Positions 7,187 through 12,928 of a stretch of 15,674 nucleotides of DNA are shown here, one piece after another. Both the position numbers and the translations under genes were made by a program. Location of the stretch: NCBI GenBank assembly GCA_944391355.1, contig CALXTG010000148.1, positions 1 through 15,674 on the forward strand, given 5' to 3'. Positions within the stretch are counted from its first letter, which is position 1; each line of letters opens with the position of its first letter. Under the pieces are notes generated by a model. It saw nothing but the letters and a program-made list of their open reading frames with translations. It had not been told where the DNA came from and did not search any database. Origin of the DNA: an uncultured Alphaproteobacteria bacterium. GTDB lineage: Bacteria; Pseudomonadota; Alphaproteobacteria; RF32; CAG-239.

Positions 7187-7699
7187 ATGGGAGAATTTAA
7201 AAGTCCGGTTTATAATGTTCTCAGCGTTCCGGTTGAAAAAATAAAAGCAAACGATTATAATCCCAACAAGGTTGCCCCGCCGGAGATGAAACTGTTGGAA
7301 CTTTCCATTTGGGAAGACGGCTATACCCAGCCGATTGTCTGCTATTATGATAAGGCGAATGACGAATATATCGTGGTTGACGGTTTTCACCGCTATACGG
7401 TTATGAAGACCAGCGAACGAATTTATAATCGCGAGAAAGGCCGTATGCCGGTAGTGGTGATTGATAAAGAACTAGGCGAAAGAATGGCTTCGACCATTCG
7501 GCATAACCGGGCTCGCGGCAGTCACAGTATTGATCTGATGAGCAATATTGTTACCGAGCTGTTGGAAATGGGCAAAAGCGATACCTGGATTTGCCGCAAT
7601 ATCGGCATGTCTGCCGATGAACTGCTGCGGTTGAAACAGATTACCGGTTTGGCCTCGCTGTTTAAGGATGAAGATTTTTCGCGCAGCTGGGAGGTTTAG
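7187..7699 (+). CDS. IbrB/YbdM-type ParB-like nuclease-domain protein
   Basis: A protein of 170 residues preceded by AAGGAGAAAGG. It begins with a ParB N-terminal domain: VLSVPVEKIKANDYNPNKV, then the signature VVDGFHR (63-69; general form DGxHR) and STIRHNRARGSHSID (102-116), the ParB box II-like arginine patch that binds nucleotide in ParB relatives. Residues about 118-153 look like a helix-turn-helix (ELLEMGKSDTWICRNIGMSADELLRLK). There is no ParB C-terminal dimer domain and no parA nearby, so a chromosome-partition role is unlikely. The pairing and order with the DUF3440 protein match ibrA-ibrB and ybdN-ybdM. ParB-fold domains can act as CTP switches or nucleases; which applies here is not visible. 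The stop lies two bases from the slyX start. Confidence 0.88.
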   Translation: MGEFKSPVYNVLSVPVEKIKANDYNPNKVAPPEMKLLELSIWEDGYTQPIVCYYDKANDEYIVVDGFHRYTVMKTSERIYNREKGRMPVVVIDKELGERMASTIRHNRARGSHSIDLMSNIVTELLEMGKSDTWICRNIGMSADELLRLKQITGLASLFKDEDFSRSWEV

Positions 7700-7701
7700 C
7701 G

Positions 7702-7908
7702 ATGGATGATAATGCGGAAGCCAGGTTTATTGCCGTTGAAACGGCCTTGGCGACTCAGGAAAAAATGCTGGAAGATTTAAATGCGGTGGTTATTGAGCAA
7801 GGGAAATTATTGGAGAAGCTCAGTCAGCAGAACCGTTATCTGCTGGAGACCCTGCATGATAATGATATTAAGCCGCTGAGCGAAGAAACCCCGCCGCCGC
7901 ATTATTAA
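7702..7908 (+). CDS. slyX: SlyX family coiled-coil protein
   Basis: A protein of 68 residues starting two bases after the ParB-like gene, with GGAGG upstream. Residues 5-55 form one heptad-patterned helix (VETALATQEKMLEDLNAVV...KLLEKLSQQNRYLLETL). The C-terminus reads EETPPPHY, the hallmark tail of SlyX. SlyX is a small widely conserved proteobacterial protein, first found in E. coli next to slyD, with no established biochemical role. Its place inside this operon is unusual compared with E. coli and may simply be co-transcription. Confidence 0.93.
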   Translation: MDDNAEARFIAVETALATQEKMLEDLNAVVIEQGKLLEKLSQQNRYLLETLHDNDIKPLSEETPPPHY

Positions 7909-7968
7909 ACTTTGGATATAGAAAAACAGAGATTCGGGATTATATCCGAACTGAAACGGAGAAACTTT

Positions 7969-8646
7969 ATGACGGTAGATTTAGATGCTCTCTATCAGCT
8001 GACGCACGGTCTGTATATTTTGGGCGCCCGCGACGGGGACAGATTCGTCGGCAGTACGGTTGATGCGGTTATGCAGGTGGCCAATAAACCGCTGGTGATT
8101 GCTTTGTCCTGCAATAACGGCAGTTATACCAAAGACTGTATTGAAAAAAGCGGCGAGTTTTCTCTTTCGGTTTTGGGGAAAAACGTTGATCCTTTTGCGG
8201 TCGCGAATTTTGGTTTTCAAACCAGCCGGAAGGTTGATAAATGGGAAAAGGTTGATTATTATGTTAACAATAATCTGCCGTTTTTGCGGGATAATATTGC
8301 AGAATTGCATTGCAAAGTGCTGCAGAAAGTCGTATTTGAGAGCAATACGCTGTTTATTGCCGAAGTTCAGAATTGTTCGCGGACGTCTGACGGCGAGCCG
8401 CTGACTTATTTTGATTATCGGAGTTTTTTCAAAAAAGATGTTATGGAAAGCTTCGAAAAGTTTATTAAAAATACACCAACAGAAGAAAAGAAAGGAAAAA
8501 TTATGGCTGAAACGAATAAAAAGTGGGTTTGTACTGTATGCGGTTATGTTTATGACGGCGAAGTTCCCTTTGAAGAATTGCCTGATGATTATGTCTGCCC
8601 GTTGTGCGGGGTCGGCAAAGATATGTTTGAACTGCAGGAAGTTTAG
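7969..8646 (+). CDS. flavin reductase-rubredoxin fusion (high-molecular-weight rubredoxin type)
   Basis: A protein of 225 residues from the ATG at 7969 with GGAG upstream; a TTG at 7912 lacks a site. Residues 1-165 are an FMN-binding split-barrel flavin reductase of the flavoredoxin type (LTHGLYILGA, then GSTVDAVMQV, then PLVIALSCNNGSYT). A linker (166-179) leads to a rubredoxin domain with iron ligands C188, C191, C210 and C213 (CTVCGY and CPLCGVGKD), the short-loop form found in such fusions. This architecture matches the high-molecular-weight rubredoxin that passes electrons from NAD(P)H to flavodiiron proteins in anaerobes for oxygen or NO reduction. No flavodiiron gene is in the window, so the partner is inferred. 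It is the last gene before a strong terminator. Confidence 0.9.
   Translation: MTVDLDALYQLTHGLYILGARDGDRFVGSTVDAVMQVANKPLVIALSCNNGSYTKDCIEKSGEFSLSVLGKNVDPFAVANFGFQTSRKVDKWEKVDYYVNNNLPFLRDNIAELHCKVLQKVVFESNTLFIAEVQNCSRTSDGEPLTYFDYRSFFKKDVMESFEKFIKNTPTEEKKGKIMAETNKKWVCTVCGYVYDGEVPFEELPDDYVCPLCGVGKDMFELQEV
8491..8505 (+). promoter_or_regulatory. internal ribosome binding site and ATG for a free rubredoxin
   Basis: AAAGGA at 8491-8496 precedes an in-frame ATG at 8503, exactly at the domain boundary (M179 of the fusion). Initiation there would give a 47-residue rubredoxin starting MAETNKKWVC. The linker is A-rich, so the match could be chance. Confidence 0.4.
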
Positions 8647-8663
8647 TTCTTGCCGGAAAGAAT

Positions 8664-8695
8664 AAAAAAAACTGCCGAAATCGGCAGTTTTTTTT
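8664..8695. terminator. bidirectional intrinsic terminator between convergent genes
   Basis: ACTGCCG (8671-8677) pairs with CGGCAGT (8682-8688) around a 4-nt loop, flanked by a run of A before and eight T after. It can end the helicase-to-rubredoxin operon on plus and the lipoprotein gene on minus. Confidence 0.93.
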
Positions 8696-8706
8696 ATTGG
8701 GAAGAA

Positions 8707-9138
8707 TTATTTAATTTTTTCCAGTTTCCCGGCTGAACTGATGATAAAACCGCGCTCGGCCAGTGCCTCTTTTCCGCTTTCGTCAAAAGTATAGTAATAA
8801 ATCAGTTCGCGTTCGTTAATGCGGTTGGCGTCAATAGCCGCTTCGGGAATGCCCCAAACAACGGAGATGGGCCAGGTCAGCAGGTTTAGGAAACCGTATA
8901 GATAATGGCTGCCGTCGCCGCCGTTGCCGGAAGCGAGGTAGAAGTTGCCGAAGCCCGGCAGCAGATTAAGGGCACCGGCTCCGGCAGGATTTGCCGGCGC
9001 CTGCCAGTAGCCGGCGGGTTTTTCAACGCTGATGCCGTGAGCGTCGAGGGCGCGCAAAGTGTTGTTTTCCTGATGGGTTAGGGTAGTGCAGCCGGTTAGC
9101 ACAGCGGTAAGCGCATATAGAGTTGCAAGTTTTTTCAT
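8707..9138 (-). CDS. small lipoprotein of unknown function
   Basis: A protein of 143 residues; the start at 9138 (AAGGA upstream) gives a classic lipoprotein signal MKKLATLYALTAVLTGC, with Cys17 in the lipobox LTGC. An upstream in-frame start at 9186 would fall inside the preceding terminator and spoil the signal. The mature part has GAGALNLLPGFGNFYLASG, a glycine-rich hydrophobic stretch, and a second hydrophobic segment FLNLLTWPISVVWGIPEAAIDANRIN. This pattern resembles small lipoproteins that carry a possible membrane-inserting loop, but I do not recognise a named family. The expected location is the outer or inner membrane facing the periplasm. It lies downstream of a structured RNA and terminator that could regulate it. 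Confidence 0.8.
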   Translation of the reverse strand: MKKLATLYALTAVLTGCTTLTHQENNTLRALDAHGISVEKPAGYWQAPANPAGAGALNLLPGFGNFYLASGNGGDGSHYLYGFLNLLTWPISVVWGIPEAAIDANRINERELIYYYTFDESGKEALAERGFIISSAGKLEKIK

Positions 9139-9159
9139 CGTAACATCCTTCGTTTTGAT

Positions 9160-9193
9160 AAAAGAAAACCCGCTTTTGAAAAACAAAGGCGGG
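9160..9193 (-). terminator. intrinsic terminator ending the structured RNA, before the lipoprotein gene
   Basis: On the minus strand CCCGC (9193-9189) pairs with GCGGG (9173-9169), with an inner TTTG/CAAA extension, followed by TTTTCTTTT. Only 21 bases separate it from the lipoprotein start codon. Confidence 0.75.
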
Positions 9194-9361
9194 CGGATGT
9201 TCGAAAACCGTGCATTACCAAACGGCTCGGCTTATTTGGCTGAGCCTTATTCGCCGACATCCGTCCAAGACAGAAATCGGCATAATTATTTAAGTCGTTA
9301 TGCTACGACTGATAATGCAAAAGGGTTTTCGACGCCCTGAGTAATGCATAAGCATTACCTG
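9160..9361 (-). ncRNA. structured RNA, either small RNA or leader/attenuator; no known family recognised
   Basis: On the minus strand a long closing helix pairs UCGAAAACC (9332-9324) with GGUUUUCGA (9209-9201), continued by UGCAUUAUC (9319-9311) with GGUAAUGCA (9219-9211). It encloses three hairpins: AGUCGU/ACGACU (9310-9293), GCCGA/UCGGC with an inner CUGUC/GACGG (9281-9253), and GGCUC/GAGCC (9246-9224). A hairpin GUAAUGC/GCAUUAC (9358-9341) lies 5'. Two U-G wobbles fit the minus strand and would be mismatches on plus. A promoter lies just upstream and a terminator just downstream. I cannot match it to tmRNA, 6S, SRP RNA or a common riboswitch. The strand and structure are observed; the function is open. 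Confidence 0.55.
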
Positions 9362-9367
9362 AAACAA

Positions 9368-9396
9368 AGCCTAGCGGAAGTTGAAATAAAAATCAA
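9368..9396 (-). promoter_or_regulatory. candidate sigma70 promoter for the structured RNA
   Basis: On the minus strand TTGATT (9396-9391), a 17-bp spacer and TAGGCT (9373-9368). The expected start is near 9361, just before the first hairpin. Confidence 0.5.
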
Positions 9397-9435
9397 GTCA
9401 AAATCTTCCGGAATAAAGTTAAGCAATGGGGAAAT

Positions 9436-10200
9436 TTATTTGCTTTGCCTCTTTCCGGATTCCGGGAATGAAATGCCGCGGGTGATAATGCCGATCATGA
9501 TGCCCAGTATAAAATAGCCGGTAAGGCATTCAAAACCGACGACAATCCGGGCGACGACCGTATGCGGGATAATATCTCCGTAACCGACGGTAGTCATGGT
9601 GATGATGCTGAAATAGACGGCATCAAGAATTCCGTCGAGGCCTTGCCCGAAATTAAAGGCGCTGGGCAGTCGTAAACGGCCGTGAATGGCGTTGACCGAT
9701 AAGTTGATGACGGTAAAAGTGATGAGCAGGTTTATAAAAAAATTGGCAAACCGGCCGAGATCCCGCGGGGTGGCTTTGGTATCTGGAGCCAGCAGCTGCG
9801 AAAGTCCGGCGGCGAAATTTTTGACATTAACCGCAGAAATATAAATAATCAGCAAGCTGACCAGATAAGTTCCGAAATCGGACAAGCTGATATAAATGCT
9901 GCAAAAGCCGGCCAGAAAAGCAGTCAGAGCCAGTTTACTCCGTTCGGCCGTATAATATATTACGGCATAATTTTTTCGGGTGAAGTAATGATTCAGCAAC
10001 AGGCTGACAGCCGCGGTTATCAGGCCGTTGAAAACCGGAATTAAGCAGAAAAGAATAAATTTGCGGGAAACCGGCGGCCAGGCGCGAAAAATTTCGTCCG
10101 GATCGGGAATGAGGGATATCAGAACCGCGCTGACGAAAAAGCAAAGGTTAAAGTCGTTGATAAAAATAGTGCGAAAGGAAGTAAGATTTGTTTTTGTCAT
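9436..10200 (-). CDS. six-helix potassium channel without a voltage sensor
   Basis: A protein of 254 residues with about six hydrophobic segments (roughly 15-32, 47-69, 89-107, 111-126, 150-170 and 215-241). A pore loop lies between the last two, with the K+ selectivity filter TVGYGD at 204-209, preceded by LDAVYFSIITMT as in known channels. There is no arginine-rich S4, so voltage gating is not expected, and no RCK/TrkA-N or cyclic-nucleotide domain follows; the C-terminus ends 12-15 residues after the last helix. It should be a passive inner-membrane K+ pathway. The ribosome binding site is weak. It lies downstream, same strand, of a K+/H+ antiporter gene and a histidine phosphatase gene, suggesting a shared potassium role. 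No terminator is seen after the gene. Confidence 0.87.
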   Translation of the reverse strand: MTKTNLTSFRTIFINDFNLCFFVSAVLISLIPDPDEIFRAWPPVSRKFILFCLIPVFNGLITAAVSLLLNHYFTRKNYAVIYYTAERSKLALTAFLAGFCSIYISLSDFGTYLVSLLIIYISAVNVKNFAAGLSQLLAPDTKATPRDLGRFANFFINLLITFTVINLSVNAIHGRLRLPSAFNFGQGLDGILDAVYFSIITMTTVGYGDIIPHTVVARIVVGFECLTGYFILGIMIGIITRGISFPESGKRQSK

Positions 10201-10262
10201 TATGCAGCCCCGGGTTTTGTCTTCTGTTTAAATTTAAGGGCGGCAAATATGATTTCAAGCGG

Positions 10263-10847
10263 TCAATTCAGATATTCGACAAACTGCCAGTTATTCTTAT
10301 TATATGCCAGGTGGACAATCGTGCAATTGGGGATATCGTAGCGTTGTATCTGCAGAGCCTGCAATATCAGAGTCAGGGTTATGCCGTGGGCAGAGACGGC
10401 AATATGATGATAAGGTGTTTCGGCAGCATAAAAATTCAAAGCTTCAAAAATGCGGGCGCGAACTTCATTTTTGGTTTCGCCGCCTTCGAAACGGGTATCG
10501 GCATATTGAGGGTCGGTGCTGCGCCATCTGCGGTAGAGATCGGCAAATTGCTTTTCCGCCTCAAGATAATGCATTCCCTCGGCGATGCCGACGTTAACTT
10601 CAATCAGGCGCTCGTCAGTCTGCAGCGGTACTTTAATAATGTCGGCGATGATGCGGCCGGTTTCGACGGCGCGATCCAAGGGGCTGGAAAATATGATTTC
10701 GATGTTTTTGGATTTTAGTTTATATCCGGCGGCCTGAGCCTGTAGTTTTCCGTTTGCGGTCAGGCGGGAATCGTTGCTGTGCCCCTGAATATGGCCGCTG
10801 ACGTTATAGGAAGTTTCACCATGGCGGAAGACGTAAAAATCTTTCAT
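10263..10847 (-). CDS. histidine phosphatase family protein (phosphoglycerate mutase-like)
   Basis: A protein of 194 residues whose ATG overlaps the antiporter stop (ATGA), with GGAG upstream. The histidine phosphatase catalytic set is present: FRHGET with H9 in the N-terminal motif, SSPLDRAVET with R59, E83 as likely acid, and SAHGITL with H154. The length and the absence of a bisphosphoglycerate mutase insertion point to a small phosphatase rather than the glycolytic mutase; the substrate is not predictable. Tight coupling to the antiporter implies co-expression but does not fix the function. Confidence 0.87.
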   Translation of the reverse strand: MKDFYVFRHGETSYNVSGHIQGHSNDSRLTANGKLQAQAAGYKLKSKNIEIIFSSPLDRAVETGRIIADIIKVPLQTDERLIEVNVGIAEGMHYLEAEKQFADLYRRWRSTDPQYADTRFEGGETKNEVRARIFEALNFYAAETPYHHIAVSAHGITLTLILQALQIQRYDIPNCTIVHLAYNKNNWQFVEYLN

Positions 10848-12049
10848 GCTTTTTTTCTCCGTTTGCGGGTGGCGTTTATTTTCAGAAAACGAGCCAGCAT
10901 GGGCAGAGTGTTGCCTTGTGCCAGTACGGAAATAATAACCAGGAAGAAAATCAGATTAAACAAGAACTGGGAATTGGGAAAACGAACCATTAGCGGATAA
11001 GTGGCGAGAATAATCGGTACTGAACCTTTAAGGCCGGCCCAGCTGATGAAGATTTGTTCTTTGCAGGAAAAACCGCTTTTCATCAGGCACAGAAAGACAG
11101 CCAGCGGGCGGGCAATAAACATCAGCGCCAGCGAAGCCGCAAAGCTTATCGGCAGTACTGCCCATAATTCGTGCGGATTGACCAGCAGGCCCAGAATCAG
11201 GAACATGCTTATCTGCATTATCCAGGCCAGAGAATCCTGAAAGCGGATAAACTGGCGGCGATACATAAACGGAGTGTTGCCGATGATAATTCCGGCCAGA
11301 TAAATTGCCAGAAAGCCGTTGCCGCGGAGCAGTTGGGTCGCGCTGAAAATCAGGAAGACAACGCCGACTCCGAAAACGGGGTAAAGGCCCTGATAGACGA
11401 AACTCCATCTTTCAAGAATGAAAGCTGCAAATCTGCCGCAAAGCAAGCCCATGACAATGCCGAGGCTCATTTGCCAGAGAAAGCCTTCCAGCATGCCGAC
11501 CAGACTGAAAGCCGGTTCGGAAAGCATGGAAATTGCTCCCATGGATAACAGAACGGCCATCGGGTCATTACTGCCGGATTCAAATTCGAGGACGGATTTC
11601 AAGCGTTCGTTTTGTAATCTCAATCCTTTGGAACGTAAAACGGAAAATACGGCCGGTGCGTCGGTTGAAGATACAATAACACTCAGCAGCAGCGAAATTT
11701 CAAAGGGCAGTTTGATAAGATAATAAGCCAGTAGATATAAAAACAAGGCGGTAAGAAAGACCCCCAGGGTTGACAGAACCGTTCCGCGCAGAATTATGGG
11801 GCGTACGGAGCGCCATTGGGTATCAAGACCGCCGGAAAACAGAATGAATGCCAAAGCCACCGTTCCGATATAATTGCTGAGTTTGGCATCATAAAACTGA
11901 ATGCCGCCGACGCCGTCAGATCCGGCCAGCATGCCCATGCCCAAAAAAAGTAATAGGGAAGGGATACCGAATTTATCGGATATTTTATTGGCAAACACGC
12001 ATAAAAGCAGCAGAAGGCCTGCAATCCCCAACAGCAGTTCCAGTTTCAT
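10844..12049 (-). CDS. K+/H+ antiporter, NhaP2/CvrA-like, transmembrane domain only
   Basis: A protein of 401 residues from the ATG at 12049 with AGGAAA upstream. It is an inner-membrane monovalent cation:proton antiporter with about 12-13 helices. Diagnostic motifs are FGIPSLLLFLGMGMLAG near the start, SSTDAPAVFS (127-136), the ion-binding ESGSNDP (157-163; N161, D162), and SWAGLKGSVPIILATYP in the C-terminal half. The pattern is that of the NhaP2/CvrA group, known for K+/H+ exchange. E. coli NhaP2 is near 580 residues; here the protein stops soon after the last helix in a basic tail (KINATRKRRKKA), so the TrkA-C and following cytoplasmic domains are absent. Regulation by ligand binding at those domains is therefore not expected. 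It heads a same-strand run with the histidine phosphatase and K+ channel. Confidence 0.88.
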   Translation of the reverse strand: MKLELLLGIAGLLLLLCVFANKISDKFGIPSLLLFLGMGMLAGSDGVGGIQFYDAKLSNYIGTVALAFILFSGGLDTQWRSVRPIILRGTVLSTLGVFLTALFLYLLAYYLIKLPFEISLLLSVIVSSTDAPAVFSVLRSKGLRLQNERLKSVLEFESGSNDPMAVLLSMGAISMLSEPAFSLVGMLEGFLWQMSLGIVMGLLCGRFAAFILERWSFVYQGLYPVFGVGVVFLIFSATQLLRGNGFLAIYLAGIIIGNTPFMYRRQFIRFQDSLAWIMQISMFLILGLLVNPHELWAVLPISFAASLALMFIARPLAVFLCLMKSGFSCKEQIFISWAGLKGSVPIILATYPLMVRFPNSQFLFNLIFFLVIISVLAQGNTLPMLARFLKINATRKRRKKA

Positions 12050-12134
12050 ATTTTGTTTCCTGTATTACGGTTTATATAAATAATAACAAATCATTCTATT
12101 TCCAGAATTTAACAAAATAATTTTACGGCTTCAA

Positions 12135-12162
12135 TTGAAAACGGAAGATTGCCAAATATATT
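12135..12162 (+). promoter_or_regulatory. candidate sigma70 promoter for the peroxiredoxin gene
   Basis: TTGAAA at 12135-12140 and TATATT at 12157-12162 with a 16-bp spacer, 28 bases before the ATG. No clear OxyR or PerR operator is recognised. Confidence 0.45.
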
Positions 12163-12190
12163 TTATAAATAACAGCTAAGGAGAAAGCAT

Positions 12191-12919
12191 ATGGAAATGT
12201 ACGATTGCCGGCCCGAAACCGAAGGTGAAAAAATCTTTTCCGGAGTGTCGGGGCCCTATAATCAGCTGCCTTTGATAGGAGATGAGGCGCCGTCTTTTAT
12301 GGGGGAGTCGACTATGGGAAAAATAGACTTTCCCAAAGATTATCGCGGCAAGTGGGTTATCCTCTTTTCGCATCCGGCCGACTTTACGCCGGTGTGTACC
12401 TCAGAGCTGGCCACTTTTGCTGCCATGCAAGAGGAGTTTCGCGAGCTCAATACCGAGCTTCTGGGCGTCTCCGTCGACAGCGTTTCTTCTCATTTGGCCT
12501 GGATAAAAACCATTCAAGAAAGAATTCGTTATAATAAATATCAGGGACAAAGGTTTACTTATCCGGTTATTGCCGATGTTAAGATGGAAGTTGCCCGCAA
12601 ATACGGTATGATCCAGCCTCATGCCAGCGATACCAAAGCGGTGCGCGCCGTCTTCTTCATTGATCCGCAGGCCAAAATCAGGGCAATGATTTATTATCCG
12701 CTTTCCAACGGGCGTAATTTTGATGAAATCAAGCGTTTGCTGCTGGCGATGCAGGCGACTGACGAGCATAAAATTGCTACGCCGGCCGACTGGAGACCCG
12801 GAGACGATGTTTTGGTCAGCGCACCTGTGACGCTCCCTGATCTTGATCAGCGGGAAAAAGATGAGAAAGGTACGGAGCTGAGGTGCGATGATTGGTTCTT
12901 CTGCCGCACCCATATATAA
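12191..12919 (+). CDS. peroxiredoxin, Prx6-type with C-terminal cysteines
   Basis: A protein of 242 residues with AAGGAG before the ATG. The peroxidatic motif HPADFTPVCTSE holds Cys69, with the conserved Pro and Thr, and VRAVFFID around 151-158 supplies the active-site Arg. The length and long C-terminal arm identify the Prx6 group. Two extra cysteines, C232 and C238, lie in ELRCDDWFFCR, as in the archaeal/bacterial Prx6-type enzymes that use C-terminal cysteines for resolution. It should reduce H2O2 and organic peroxides in the cytoplasm; the electron donor is unknown. A monocistronic unit is likely: it has its own promoter, faces the divergent antiporter gene, and converges with the flagellin gene with a gap of nine bases. 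Confidence 0.92.
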   Translation: MEMYDCRPETEGEKIFSGVSGPYNQLPLIGDEAPSFMGESTMGKIDFPKDYRGKWVILFSHPADFTPVCTSELATFAAMQEEFRELNTELLGVSVDSVSSHLAWIKTIQERIRYNKYQGQRFTYPVIADVKMEVARKYGMIQPHASDTKAVRAVFFIDPQAKIRAMIYYPLSNGRNFDEIKRLLLAMQATDEHKIATPADWRPGDDVLVSAPVTLPDLDQREKDEKGTELRCDDWFFCRTHI

Positions 12920-12928
12920 AAATTCCGC

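Noticed and set aside
7187..7699. Chromosome or plasmid partition ParB
   Set aside because: There is no ParA, no parS-like site recognised and no C-terminal dimer domain; the pairing with DUF3440 fits IbrB/YbdM.
9086..9340. 84-residue plus-strand open frame between the lipoprotein and channel genes
   Set aside because: It runs antisense across the lipoprotein start and the structured RNA, has no ribosome binding site and no recognisable protein pattern.
9194..9361. tmRNA, 6S RNA, SRP RNA, or FMN, TPP or cobalamin riboswitch
   Set aside because: I looked for the tag-coding and acceptor parts, the long single hairpin forms and the conserved boxes of these RNAs and did not find them.
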